A stretch of 64,000 nt of DNA from Streptomyces sp. A 4/2 (GCF_940670765.1 NZ_CALNVW010000009.1:62001-126000); one strand, 5' to 3'. Counted from the stretch's first letter, positions 8,861 through 17,695 are shown. The notes: generated by a model from the letters alone, not told the origin. Program-made: numbers and translations.

Positions 8861-9729
8861 GCACCCCGCAGCGCCGCCCCGAGCAGCGGCCCAAGGGCGA
8901 GCACGAGGTCCGGGGGCTGGCCTTCCGGGACGACCGGGAAGAGGCGGAGGAAGAGGGGGAACAGCAGTCGGCGGGCAGGCCGCCGGCCCCGCCCGCCCGG
9001 CGGCTGACGTGGCTGAAGCTGACGTTCATGCCGGTACTGCTGGCCGCCGGGGTCGGCGCCACGCTGATCTACATCAACACCACGTCCCTGGACTCGATCT
9101 CGCGCAACTCCCTGGCGAACGACGCGACGCAGACCGCCCTGTGGCAGCACATCCAGCTCACCGCGATCTCCACCTTCTTCGTACTGATCATCGCGATCCC
9201 GCTGGGCATCGCGCTGACCCGCAAGGCGGCGCGGAGGGCGTCACCGTTCGTCATGGCGCTCGCCAACATCGGCCAGGCGACGCCCGCGATCGGCCTGCTC
9301 GCCCTGCTGGTGGTCTGGCTCGGCACCGGCCGGGAGCCCGCCCTGATCGGCATCACGATCTATGCCGTACTGCCGGTGCTCAGCAACACCATCGCGGGGC
9401 TGCGCGCCACCGACCCGACGCTGATCGACGCGGCGCGCGGCATCGGGATGTCGGCGCCCGGCGTCCTGTTGCGGGTCGAACTGCCCCTGGCCGTACCGCT
9501 GATCCTCGCGGGGGTGCGGACCGCGCTGGTACTCAATGTGGGTACCGCGACGCTGGCCACCTTCGGCGGTGGCGGAGGGCTCGGGGACCTGATCAACGCC
9601 GGGATCACCAACCAGCGGATGCCGGTGCTGATCCTGGGTTCCGTCCTGACCGTGGCGCTGGCCCTGCTGGTGGACTGGCTGGCGTCGATCGCCGAAGTAC
9701 TGCTGCGACCGCGCGGACTGGAGACGTGA
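8857..9729 (+). CDS. Second ABC permease, betaine/choline type, with charged N-terminal extension
   Basis: The product has 290 residues. The first 45 or so are charged and Arg/Glu/Pro-rich, followed by a ProW/OpuCB-like membrane domain with the coupling loop AARGIGMSAPGVLLRVELPLAVP. GTG 8857 overlaps the ATPase stop, and its own stop overlaps the binding-protein start by one base, so the whole operon is tightly coupled. The membrane segment TTSLDSISRN between helices may contact the binding protein. Confidence 0.92.
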   Translation: MSTPQRRPEQRPKGEHEVRGLAFRDDREEAEEEGEQQSAGRPPAPPARRLTWLKLTFMPVLLAAGVGATLIYINTTSLDSISRNSLANDATQTALWQHIQLTAISTFFVLIIAIPLGIALTRKAARRASPFVMALANIGQATPAIGLLALLVVWLGTGREPALIGITIYAVLPVLSNTIAGLRATDPTLIDAARGIGMSAPGVLLRVELPLAVPLILAGVRTALVLNVGTATLATFGGGGGLGDLINAGITNQRMPVLILGSVLTVALALLVDWLASIAEVLLRPRGLET

Positions 9730-10712
9730 TGCGGGTACGGACGACGCTCGCCGCCGCCGGGACCGGAGTGCTGCTGGGATCCGCCGCCCTGTCGGGGTGC
9801 GGGCTGACCAGCGGCAGCCCGATGGTCGACGACGTGAAGCCGGGGTCGGTCGGCCAGGGGCTGCCGTTGAAGGGCGCCAGTCTGACGGTCACGTCGAAGC
9901 AGTTCACCGAGCAGATCATCCTGGGCGAGATGATGGGCCTGGCCTTCAAGGCGGCGGGTGCCTCGGTGCTCGACCGGACGGACATCCAGGGTTCGATCGG
10001 CGCCCGGGAGGCGGTCAAGTCCGGTTCTGCGGACGGGATGTACGAGTACACGGGCACCGCCTGGATCACCTACCTCGGCCATACGAAGCCGATCGCCGAC
10101 CCGATGAAGCAGTGGCAGGCGGTGCACGACGCGGACCTGAAGAACGGCCTCACCTGGCTGCCGCCCGCACGGCTCGACAACACGTACGCACTGGCCACGA
10201 ACAAGAAGAACGCGGCGAAGTACCACCTCAAGACCGTCTCGGACGTGGCGAGACTGGCGAAGACCGACCCGTCGGCGGCGACCATCTGTGTCGAGGCGGA
10301 GTTCGCGGTGCGCAACGACGGGCTGCCGGGGCTGGAGAAGCGGTACGGCTTCTCGATCCCGCCGTCGCGGATCAAGAAGATGGACAGCGGAGTGGTCTAC
10401 ACCCAGGTCTCGGGGGGCCACACCTGCACACTCGGCGAGGTCTTCACCACGGACGGGCGGATCCCCCACCTGGGGCTGGTGGTCCTCACGGACGACAGGA
10501 AGTTCTTCCCCAACTACAACGCCGCGCCGGAGATGTACTCCAAGGCGATGAAGAAGTACCCGGCGATCGCGGACGTGCTGAACCCGATCACCAGGAAGCT
10601 GACCACGAAGGTCGCGCAGACCCTCAACGCGAAGGTGGACGTGGAGGGGCAGGACCCGCACGACGTCGCGAAGGACTGGCTGGTCGAGGAGGGGTTCATC
10701 AAGAAGGGCTGA
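9729..10712 (+). CDS. Betaine/choline-type ABC solute-binding lipoprotein
   Basis: The 327-residue protein starts with a lipoprotein signal whose lipobox LSGC is at about residues 20-23. The mature part is an OpuAC/ProX-type binding domain (SLTVTSKQFTEQIILGEMM at the start, FIKKG at the end). It would capture the substrate outside the membrane for the two permeases. It is the last gene of the five-gene operon, and the next gene is convergent. Confidence 0.93.
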   Translation: MRVRTTLAAAGTGVLLGSAALSGCGLTSGSPMVDDVKPGSVGQGLPLKGASLTVTSKQFTEQIILGEMMGLAFKAAGASVLDRTDIQGSIGAREAVKSGSADGMYEYTGTAWITYLGHTKPIADPMKQWQAVHDADLKNGLTWLPPARLDNTYALATNKKNAAKYHLKTVSDVARLAKTDPSAATICVEAEFAVRNDGLPGLEKRYGFSIPPSRIKKMDSGVVYTQVSGGHTCTLGEVFTTDGRIPHLGLVVLTDDRKFFPNYNAAPEMYSKAMKKYPAIADVLNPITRKLTTKVAQTLNAKVDVEGQDPHDVAKDWLVEEGFIKKG

Positions 10713-10803
10713 GCCGGTGAGGTACTGATCGGCCGGACAGGTCCCGGGGGCGAGCCGGTTGAGGACCCACCCGCTTGAGGACCCACCCGTTTGAGGTGCC
10801 CGC

Positions 10804-11592
10804 TCAGCAGCTCGGTACCGACGCACCCTTCCGCAGCGCGTCAAGGGACGAGACCGCGCCCTTCAGCGTCGTGACGGGGATCAGCCGCAGCCCGTGCGGG
10901 AGCCCGGACCTGGCGTCCGAGCACTCGGCCTTCGGTACGAGGAAGACGGTCGCCCCGTCACGGGCGGCGGACTGCGTCTTCAGCGCCACCCCGCCGACCG
11001 CGCCGACCGTCCCGTCCGCGCTGATCGTTCCCGTACCGGCGATGGTCCGGCCGCCGGTGAGGTCGCCGCCCGCGCCGTTGCCGTCCAGCTTGTCGACGAT
11101 GCCGAGCGAGAAGAGCAGCCCGGCGCTGGGGCCGCCGACGTCGGCCAGGTGCAGGGTCACCTTCGCCTTGTCCGCACGGCCGCCGAGGTAGGAGAGGGCG
11201 GCCTGGGTGGCGCTGTTCTGCGAGGCGGTCATCTCGTCGAGGTTGTGCTGCTCGATCTGCTTGTCGCTGCCGCCGCTCGGGTACACCGCGTCCCGCGGCA
11301 TGACCGCCCGGTCGGTGCGGAACCAGGCGTCGACCACCTGTCCCAGATCGACATCGGTGGAGGGCCCGGTCGCCTCGATCGTGACCATCCGCAGCTGGCC
11401 CGAGGTCTTCCGGACGGGCTCTCCGGTGATGGTGATCACCGGTTGGCCCTTGTCGTTGCCCAGCACGTCGGCGGTCAGACCGGGCTGGGCCACCGAGAAC
11501 GGCAGCGGTGCGAAGGCAGCCGAGCCGAGCAGGGCGAGCACGATCACGGTGCAGACGGAGAGGACGCGGAAGCGCGGGTTGCGGAGGAGCAC
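10804..11592 (-). CDS. Membrane-anchored Lon-like (S16) protease without PDZ domain
   Basis: The product is 262 residues with one N-terminal membrane helix (VCTVIVLALLGSAAF) and a C-terminal S16 domain facing outward. The Ser-Lys dyad is visible: Ser in GGPSAGLLFSLG and Lys in GGVALKTQSAARDGA. It resembles the YlbL family, but the PDZ segment usually found before the S16 domain (an APL-type hydrophobic loop) is not evident; the intervening 100 residues are short and different. The GTG start at 11592 lacks a clear ribosome binding site. It is convergent with the transporter operon. Confidence 0.85.
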   Translation of the reverse strand: MLLRNPRFRVLSVCTVIVLALLGSAAFAPLPFSVAQPGLTADVLGNDKGQPVITITGEPVRKTSGQLRMVTIEATGPSTDVDLGQVVDAWFRTDRAVMPRDAVYPSGGSDKQIEQHNLDEMTASQNSATQAALSYLGGRADKAKVTLHLADVGGPSAGLLFSLGIVDKLDGNGAGGDLTGGRTIAGTGTISADGTVGAVGGVALKTQSAARDGATVFLVPKAECSDARSGLPHGLRLIPVTTLKGAVSSLDALRKGASVPSC

Positions 11593-11699
11593 GGATCCAA
11601 TCTAGCGGGCGCGGCGGGGTGGGTGGACGGGCCGGTTCGGACCGCCCGGGAAGGGGCGGCCCCCGGGCGCCGACGCGGCTCGTCCGCTCCGGGCCGCGC

Positions 11700-11739
11700 G
11701 GATCCGGGCCGGGCCGAGCGGATCCGGGCCGGGCCGAGC
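11700..11739. repeat. Two 20-bp tandem repeats
   Basis: GGATCCGGGCCGGGCCGAGC occurs twice in a row in the interval between the Lon-like and IclR genes. It has no visible coding role. Confidence 0.8.
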
Positions 11740-11798
11740 GAGCCGGGCCCGCGGGCGTCGACGTGGCGCGTCCACGCCGAACCGCGCGGCCCCCGGCG

Positions 11799-12440
11799 TC
11801 AGCGCAGCGCCTCCGCGACCTCCCGGGCCGCGTCCATCACCCGCGGCCCGACCCGCTCCGGGACGGAGTCCGCGAGCATCACCACTCCCACGCTGCCCTC
11901 GACCCCCGTCACCCCGACGAGCGGCGCGGCGGCGCCGCTCGCGCCCGCCTCCAGTTCGCCGTGGGTGAGTGTGTAGCCGGGATCGTCGGTGCGGCCCTGC
12001 CGGGAGGCGAGGATCGCGCGCCCGGCGGCCCCCCGGTCCAGCGGGTGGCGGAACCCCGCCCGGTACGCCACGTGGTAGTCGGTCCAGGTCGGCTCCACCA
12101 CCGCCACGGCGAGCGCGTCCGAACCGTCGACCAGGGTGAGGTGTGCGGTGGCTCCTATGTCCTCGGCGAGCGAACGCAGCGCGGGCAGCGCCGCTTCCCG
12201 TACGAGCGGATGCACCTGGCGGCCCAGCCGCAGCACGCCGAGCCCGACGCGGGCGCGGCCACCCAGGTCGCGGCGGACGAGGGCGTGCTGTTCCAGGGTG
12301 GCGAGAAGTCTGTAGACCACGGTGCGGTTGACCCCGAGTCTGGTGGACAGTTCGGTGACGGTCAGCCCGTGGTCGGTGTCGGCAAGCAGCTTGAGGACGC
12401 GCAGTCCACGGTCCAGCGTCTGAGAAGTCTCGGCGGTCAC
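11799..12440 (-). CDS. IclR family transcriptional regulator
   Basis: About 213 residues: an N-terminal winged helix-turn-helix (TLDRGLRVLKLLADTDHG, LSTRLGVNRTVVYRLLATL) and a C-terminal IclR effector domain ending with VMDAAREVAEALR. I chose GTG 12440 because AAGGAG lies 8 nt upstream; GTG 12449 overlaps that site. No metabolic gene set is adjacent, so its target is not evident from context. It may control the divergent or distant genes, or itself. Confidence 0.9.
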   Translation of the reverse strand: MTAETSQTLDRGLRVLKLLADTDHGLTVTELSTRLGVNRTVVYRLLATLEQHALVRRDLGGRARVGLGVLRLGRQVHPLVREAALPALRSLAEDIGATAHLTLVDGSDALAVAVVEPTWTDYHVAYRAGFRHPLDRGAAGRAILASRQGRTDDPGYTLTHGELEAGASGAAAPLVGVTGVEGSVGVVMLADSVPERVGPRVMDAAREVAEALR

Positions 12441-12916
12441 GACGCCCACTCCTTAAGTGGTAGTCGCGGCGGCTCAGCCACGGGGATCACGACGCCGGTC
12501 CCATCGGCGACGCGCGCGGCGGCCGCCGGCAGGCCAGGTCACCGGCTGCGCTCCGCGGCGGCGTTGCCACGGGGCGTATGCGTTGCCGGGGACAGTAGCG
12601 AAGCCGGTCCGCTCAGCGGAAGGGTTAGTCCACAATCCGGGCAGTCGGTGCACTGTTTGCCCCGAACATGACGAAAGAGCGGTGCACCGTGATCGGAACA
12701 CCGCTCTTTGACGTCGTTTTTCTATGCCGAGCTTTTACGTCCCGACGACCATCGCCGGGCTTCCACATCGCGATGAACATCCCAACAGCTGGCCACCGGA
12801 ACAGCAGTTGAGCCGGAACGCACGAGCCGGGGACGGGCGGGACCGGGGACGGGCGGAACCGGGACGGACGGAACCGCACGAGCCGGGACCGGACGGCCGC
12901 GGAACCGGTGGGCCCC
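12441..12916. other. Non-coding interval with hairpin and GGGAC-rich repeats
   Basis: This stretch of about 475 bp lies upstream of the IclR gene and downstream of the helicase gene. It holds a good hairpin at 12674-12709 and degenerate repeats of CCGGGACGG/CCGGGGACGGGCGG type at 12830-12900. I see no gene in it. Confidence 0.5.
12674..12709 (+). terminator. Hairpin followed by T-run
   Basis: AAAGAGCGGTG at 12674-12684 pairs perfectly with CACCGCTCTTT at 12699-12709 across a 14-nt loop, and GTTTTT follows at 12716-12721. On the plus strand this is a plausible intrinsic terminator, yet no plus-strand gene lies upstream. It may end antisense transcription or belong to an unannotated transcript. 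Confidence 0.45.
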
Positions 12917-14698
12917 TCACCGCATCCGGGTGGCCCACTCCTGGACCTTCTTGATCCGCTCCTTGAGCTGACCCGCGGTCGCCTCCGCGCTCGGCGGCCC
13001 CCCGCACGTCCGCCGCAGCTCGGTGTGGATCACGCCGTGCGGTTTGCCGCTCTGGTGGGTGTACGCCGACACCATGGTGTTGAGCTGCTTACGGAGTTCG
13101 AGCAGCTGCTTGTGGGTGACGACGGGCCGTGCCTCCGCGGCCTTCTCCAGCAGGTCGGCCTCCGCGGCCGGTTTCTGCCTGCTGTGCGCGATCTGCCGGG
13201 TCTGCCGCTTCTGGAGCAGCAACTGGACCTGGTCCGGTTCGAGGAGGCCGGGGATGCCGAGGTAGTCCTGCTCCTCCTCGCTGCCCGGGTGCGCCTGCAT
13301 CCCGAACTCGGCGCCGTCGTACAGCACCCGGTCGAAGACCGCGTCCGACTCCAGTGCCTCGAAGGGCAGTTGCTCCTCGGTCTCCTCGTCCTCCAGCTTC
13401 TCCGCGTCGGCGAGGAGCTTGTCCTCCTCGGAGAACGGGTTCTCCTCGTCGCTGCCCTTCTTCGGCTTGTCGAGGACGTGGTCCCGCTCGACCTCCATCT
13501 CGTTCGCGAAGTCGAGGAGCATCGGGATCGTCGGCACGAAGACGGACGCGGTCTCACCGCGCCTGCGGGAGCGGACGAACCGGCCCACCGCCTGGGCGAA
13601 GAAGAGCGGGGTCGAGATGGTCGTCGCGTACACGCCGACCGCGAGACGTGGGACGTCCACGCCCTCCGACACCATCCGGACCGCGACCATCCACCGGGAC
13701 TCGTCCGCGGCGAACTGGTCGATCTTCTTCGACGCGGCCTTCTCGTCGGAGAGCACGACGGCCGGCCGGTCACCGGTGATCTTCTTGAGGATCTTGGCGT
13801 ACTCGCGGGCGGTGTCCTGGTCGGACGCGATGACCAGTCCGCCCGCGTCCGGGATGCCCTTGCGGACCTCGGTGAGCCGCTGGTCGGCGGCGCGCAGCAC
13901 GTTCGGGATCCACTCGCCGGTCGGCGCGAGCGCGGTCCGCCAGGCCTGGCCGATCGCGTCCTTGGTCATCGGCTCGCCGAGGCGGGCGGCGATCTCGTCG
14001 CCCGCCTTGGTGCGCCAGCGCATGTTGCCGCTGTAGCTGAGGAAGATCACGGGGCGGACTACGCCGTCGGCGAGGGCGTTGCCGTAGCCGTACGTGTAGT
14101 CGGCGGAGGAACGCCGGATGCCGTCGTTGCCCTCCTCGTACGCGACGAACGGGATCGGGTTGGTGTCCGAACGGAACGGCGTACCGGTCAGCGCGAGCCG
14201 CCGGGTCGCCGGGTCGAACGCCTCCTGGCACGCCTCGCCCCAGGACTTGCTGTCTCCGGCGTGGTGGATCTCGTCGAGGATGACGAGCGTCTTGCGCTGC
14301 TCGCAGCGGTTGCGGTGCAGCATCGGGCGCACGCCGACACCGGCGTAGGTGACCGCGACGCCGTCGTACTCCTTGCTCAGTGGTCCCGCGCTGTAGTCCG
14401 GGTCGAGCTTGATCCCTATCCGGGCGGCGGCCTCCGCCCACTGCTTCTTCAGGTGCTCGGTCGGCGCGACCACGGTGATCTGCTGCACGACGTGGTGGTG
14501 CAGCAGCCAGGACGCGAGGGTCAGCGCGAAGGTGGTCTTCCCCGCGCCGGGGGTCGCGACCGCGAGGAAGTCCCGCGGCTGCTCATGGAGATAGCGCTCC
14601 AGGGCGCCTTCCTGCCAGGCACGCAGCTTGCTGGCCGTGCCCCAGGGGGCCCGGCCGGGGAAGGCGGGTGAGAGCGTGTGGGAGGCGGTAGTAGTCAC
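12917..14698 (-). CDS. DEAD/DEAH-box superfamily II helicase
   Basis: I chose the GTG at 14698 (MTTTASHTLSPAFPG), giving about 593 residues; an open frame extends 50 codons further but crosses short DNA repeats and is unlikely to be coding. Motifs in order: Q-like entry RAWQEGAL, Walker A ATPGAGKTTFAL, DEIH box VILDEIHHAG, TGTPFRSD, and motif VI QAVGRFVRSRR. The C-terminal 180 residues hold a highly charged segment (EENPFSEEDKLLADAEKLEDEE) typical of the actinobacterial version. It probably unwinds DNA; the exact role is not known to me. Confidence 0.92.
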   Translation of the reverse strand: MTTTASHTLSPAFPGRAPWGTASKLRAWQEGALERYLHEQPRDFLAVATPGAGKTTFALTLASWLLHHHVVQQITVVAPTEHLKKQWAEAAARIGIKLDPDYSAGPLSKEYDGVAVTYAGVGVRPMLHRNRCEQRKTLVILDEIHHAGDSKSWGEACQEAFDPATRRLALTGTPFRSDTNPIPFVAYEEGNDGIRRSSADYTYGYGNALADGVVRPVIFLSYSGNMRWRTKAGDEIAARLGEPMTKDAIGQAWRTALAPTGEWIPNVLRAADQRLTEVRKGIPDAGGLVIASDQDTAREYAKILKKITGDRPAVVLSDEKAASKKIDQFAADESRWMVAVRMVSEGVDVPRLAVGVYATTISTPLFFAQAVGRFVRSRRRGETASVFVPTIPMLLDFANEMEVERDHVLDKPKKGSDEENPFSEEDKLLADAEKLEDEETEEQLPFEALESDAVFDRVLYDGAEFGMQAHPGSEEEQDYLGIPGLLEPDQVQLLLQKRQTRQIAHSRQKPAAEADLLEKAAEARPVVTHKQLLELRKQLNTMVSAYTHQSGKPHGVIHTELRRTCGGPPSAEATAGQLKERIKKVQEWATRMR

Positions 14699-14770
14699 GG
14701 TCTCCGAATCGGTTCTCAGGTGCACGGGGCGTCCGGGCCCTCGGATCCGTACGGGGCTTCGGAGCCGGGT

Positions 14771-14809
14771 GTCGGGCACGGATGTCGGGCACGGATGTCG
14801 GGCACGGAT
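14771..14809. repeat. Three 13-bp tandem repeats
   Basis: GTCGGGCACGGAT occurs three times in a row upstream of the helicase start, followed by a partial copy. It may be a slippage product or a regulator-binding array. Confidence 0.85.
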
Positions 14810-14881
14810 GTCGGTACGACAACCGGGCCACCCTACCGGTGAGGTCATGGTGCCGCCGCGGTTACGCCGCCGGGACGGCCA

Positions 14882-15118
14882 TCATGTGACTCTCCTCATG
14901 ACTCCGGGCGTCACACCCCGCGTCATGGTGCCGCGTGATGACCCGCGATCGGACCATGGCTTTCTTCGCCGGAGAAGTTCCCGCTGCGGCAGGGGCCTCG
15001 CCAGTGCCCAGCTGATCGCCCGGTGGGCAAGCTCCTCCGGGGTGATCCCCTCCGCCGCTGCCCGAGTGCGCACCGCTGCTTCTGTCCCGGGCAGCAACTC
15101 AAGCCTGAAATCGGGCAC
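14882..15118 (-). CDS. Small protein following vapBC, RHH-like N-terminus
   Basis: GTG 15118 lies 11 nt after the vapC stop in the same direction, with GGGCGGCGG between, so translation is probably coupled. The 78-residue product begins MPDFRLELLPGTEAAV and has a helix pair AAAEGITPEELAHRAISWAL that resembles the DNA-binding half of small antitoxins, followed by a basic tail. The last third runs into a repetitive Thr/Arg-rich sequence and may not be native. I cannot assign a function; a second antitoxin or a degraded one is possible. Confidence 0.45.
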   Translation of the reverse strand: MPDFRLELLPGTEAAVRTRAAAEGITPEELAHRAISWALARPLPQRELLRRRKPWSDRGSSRGTMTRGVTPGVMRRVT

Positions 15119-15129
15119 GGCCGCCGCCC

Positions 15130-15564
15130 TCAGCTCTCATCCATGGGGTGTTCCCAGCGCAGATCCGGAAAGCGCGCGAAGCCGCGGTCGGCGCTGTAGA
15201 AGGTCGAGCCCGACTCGATGGCCAGAGCCGCGAGATAGGCGTCAGGCACCAGGTTCGCGCGGGCACCGATCTTCCGGCACAGACGGTCGAAGATCTCCCA
15301 GTGACGTGGGCCCTCGAACAGCGGAGTGGACACCGGGGCATCCCGGACGGCCGCCAGGAAATCCAGCGCTTCGGACGCCGCGACGGGCTTGGGAAAGATC
15401 CGGGGGTGCGTGACGAGGCGCACGAATCGGCTGGCCACCGTGGCGTTGAAGGCCACCGGTTCATCGCCGTTCAGCCGGTCCGTCAGCCAGGTGCGGTAGG
15501 CCTGGTGCTCATCTGCTTCCTCACGGAAGGCGTACACCAGGACATTGACGTCGCAGAAGATCAC
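15130..15564 (-). CDS. vapC: PIN-domain ribonuclease toxin, VapC family
   Basis: The 144-residue PIN domain has Asp5 in MIFCDVNVLVYAF, Asp108 in NLVPDAYLAALAIE and Asp126 in FYSADRGFARF, the acidic residues that bind Mg2+ for RNA cleavage. The usual Glu near residue 45 is replaced (ASRFVRLVTHPRIF), as in the VapC subgroup with a THP/TNP-R-F motif. The GTG start overlaps the vapB stop (GTGA). Toxicity would be blocked by the upstream antitoxin. Confidence 0.9.
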   Translation of the reverse strand: MIFCDVNVLVYAFREEADEHQAYRTWLTDRLNGDEPVAFNATVASRFVRLVTHPRIFPKPVAASEALDFLAAVRDAPVSTPLFEGPRHWEIFDRLCRKIGARANLVPDAYLAALAIESGSTFYSADRGFARFPDLRWEHPMDES

Positions 15565-15800
15565 TCAACACCGTCCATGATGTCCAGCAGAGCGGCGTTG
15601 TCGTCAAGGCTGACCCCGTGACGGAGCCCGCCGAGATCGGCGGTGGGCAGCGTGACCAGGTTCTCGGCCGCTGCGACATCCCGGGCGAAGGACACCCGCA
15701 TCGCATCCTCTATCACCCTGCTGACAGACACCTGTCTGCGTGCGGCACGGAGCTTGGCCTGCTGAAGCAGGCTCTCGGGGAGATCAACCGTGGTCCTCAT
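15561..15800 (-). CDS. vapB: VapB-type ribbon-helix-helix antitoxin
   Basis: The 79-residue protein begins MRTTVDLPESLLQQAKLRAA, a classic ribbon-helix-helix DNA-binding segment (beta strand TTVDLP, then two helices with VSVSRVIEDAM). The C-terminal part (LPTADLGGLRHGVSLDDNA) would wrap the toxin. It is the first gene of the operon and overlaps vapC by 4 bp, so it should repress its own promoter with VapC as co-repressor. Confidence 0.9.
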   Translation of the reverse strand: MRTTVDLPESLLQQAKLRAARRQVSVSRVIEDAMRVSFARDVAAAENLVTLPTADLGGLRHGVSLDDNAALLDIMDGVE

Positions 15801-15842
15801 GCATCAAAGCGTAAGGCGGGCGCATCATGATGCACAAGTGGA

Positions 15843-17312
15843 CTACCGCGCGATGCCCCCGCTCTTGAGGCCCAGCCGCGTAGCCACCCACACCCCCACC
15901 AGCGCCACCCCCGCCATCGGCAGGAACACCACGGCGAACGCCCCCGGGTGCGGGGCCGAGACCCCGTCGGTCAGGGCTCCCACCGCTCCCCCGCCGAGCG
16001 CCGCGAACGCCGCGCCGCCCACCGCGAGCAGCAGGACGTTGGAGAGGCCGTCGGAGATCTGCAGGGCCGCCGAGTTCGCGCCCGCCTCCTCCGGTGCCGA
16101 CAGCTTCAGCATCATCACGCTGGTCGAGGCGATGACCGTGCCCATCCCGTAGCAGCCGACGCCCCAGGCGACCGCGACCGTCCACACCGGTACGGAGTGG
16201 ATCAGCACGCTCGGGGCAGCCGCGATGGCCGCGGCGACCATGAACATGCCCACCACCATCAGCCGCTGCCGGTACGGCTCCATGCGCGGCCTGGACTGGA
16301 CGTACGAGCCGAGCGCCCAGGTCCCGCCGCCGGCCGCCAGCGACAGGCCCGCCAGGGTCGGCGACAGGCCCCGCTGGGTGACGAGCATCAGCGGTACGAA
16401 GCTCTCGGCCGCGATGAACGACCCCGCCGAGATCCCGCGCAGCAGCACCACCGAGGGCAGCCCGCGCGCCGCCCGGCAGGTGCCGCGCGGCAGCAGCCCG
16501 AGCACCGCGGGAACCAGCAGCGCGATCCCGGCCGCGGCGGGCACCAGGGACAGCCACCGCAGGTCCTGTCCCGCGTACTGGAGCAGCCCGGCCCCGACCG
16601 AGATGCCCAGCGCGAGCCGGATCCGGCGCCGGTCGATGGTGGGTGCGGGGACGGACGGGTCGGCCGGGCCCGACGCCATCCGGCGGATCGCGGGCAGGGC
16701 GAGCGCCAGCGGCGGAACCACCAGGACCGGGATGCCGATGAACACCCAGCGCCAGCCCAGGTGCTGGGTGACCGTACCGGCGGCCAGCGGTCCGACCACC
16801 GAGGGCACCACCCAGCTCGCGGCGAAGGCGGCCATGATCGAGGGACGCAGATGTTCCGGGTAGGCGCGGCTGACGACGACGTACAGCGCGACGATGACCA
16901 GCCCGCCGCCCAGCCCCTGTACGGCCCGGCCGGCGACGAACAGCCACATCGTGGACGCCGTGCCGGAGAGCAGCAGCCCGGTCGCGAACGCGGCGATCCC
17001 GGTGGCGAGCGGCCTCAGCGGCCCGCTCCGGTCGGCCCACTGGCCGGAGAGGACCATGGCGAAGAGCGACGTGGTGAAGTACGCGGAGAACGCGAAGGCG
17101 TACAGCGAGATGCCGTGCAACTCCCGCGCCGCGACGGGCATCGCGGTGCCGACGGCGGTCGCCTCGAAGGCGATGAGCAGCACCACGGTGACGATGCCGA
17201 TGCTGAGAGCCCGGTGCGCGCTGCCGAGGATCCCGTCGGTCGCGGAGGTGGAGATGCCCTCGGGCGGGGCGGGGGGTGCGACCTCGGCGTCGCGCGATTC
17301 CAGGGCGGTCAT
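15843..17312 (-). CDS. MFS drug/metabolite exporter, EmrB/QacA-like
   Basis: The 489-residue protein has about fourteen hydrophobic segments. Signature elements include GQWADRSGPLRP after the second helix and VVSRAYPEHLRPSIMAAFAASWVVPSVVGPLAAG in the antiporter motif C region, which mark the drug:H+ antiporter family. The start ATG 17312 precedes a hydrophilic N-terminus. No regulator gene lies alongside, and its substrate is unknown. Confidence 0.9.
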   Translation of the reverse strand: MTALESRDAEVAPPAPPEGISTSATDGILGSAHRALSIGIVTVVLLIAFEATAVGTAMPVAARELHGISLYAFAFSAYFTTSLFAMVLSGQWADRSGPLRPLATGIAAFATGLLLSGTASTMWLFVAGRAVQGLGGGLVIVALYVVVSRAYPEHLRPSIMAAFAASWVVPSVVGPLAAGTVTQHLGWRWVFIGIPVLVVPPLALALPAIRRMASGPADPSVPAPTIDRRRIRLALGISVGAGLLQYAGQDLRWLSLVPAAAGIALLVPAVLGLLPRGTCRAARGLPSVVLLRGISAGSFIAAESFVPLMLVTQRGLSPTLAGLSLAAGGGTWALGSYVQSRPRMEPYRQRLMVVGMFMVAAAIAAAPSVLIHSVPVWTVAVAWGVGCYGMGTVIASTSVMMLKLSAPEEAGANSAALQISDGLSNVLLLAVGGAAFAALGGGAVGALTDGVSAPHPGAFAVVFLPMAGVALVGVWVATRLGLKSGGIAR

Positions 17313-17482
17313 CCGACCAGAGTAAGGGGCAAATCGCTGGATGAACCCTGTCTGAGGCGGGAGGGGGGCTCGGCCATTGGTCGTACGACCATGAACGCCG
17401 TATGGCAGTCGCGTTGCGGGCCCGCCCGTGCCCTTGAGGCGGTCCGGCCGGGCGCCTACGTTCGGGGTGTTCCGGTTCGCCC

Positions 17483-17554
17483 GGCCGTGTGCCCGAGTGG
17501 TTCAGGGGCTCGACTGCAAATCGAGTTACGTGGGTTCGATTCCCGCCACGGCCT
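17483..17554 (+). tRNA. tRNA-Cys (anticodon GCA)
   Basis: The 72-nt sequence folds as a cloverleaf. Acceptor GGCCGTG pairs with CACGGCC, anticodon arm CTCGA-CTGCAAA-TCGAG shows anticodon GCA, and the T arm GTGGG-TTCGATT-CCCGC is intact with one G-U pair. The discriminator base is T, as expected for cysteine; the 3' CCA is not encoded. Confidence 0.96.
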
Positions 17555-17571
17555 CCGACGCAGCGCAGTCC

Positions 17572-17600
17572 GCCCGCTTATTACGCCGTAATAAGCGGGC
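17572..17600 (+). terminator. Perfect 14-bp palindrome after tRNA-Cys
   Basis: GCCCGCTTATTACG at 17572-17585 and CGTAATAAGCGGGC at 17587-17600 are exact inverted copies with one base between. It starts 18 nt after the tRNA, so transcription termination or 3' processing is the likely role. No T-run follows. Confidence 0.6.
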
Positions 17601-17695
17601 CTCCGATTCAGCGCAGTACGCCGTAGTGCGCCGCAAACAGGCGCCCCCGCCGCCGGACAGGCAGCAGGGGCGCCCGGAAGAAGTCCGCACGGGAC

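Noticed and set aside
14699..14848. 50-residue N-terminal extension of the helicase
   Set aside because: It runs through the 13-bp repeat array and lacks a good ribosome binding site.
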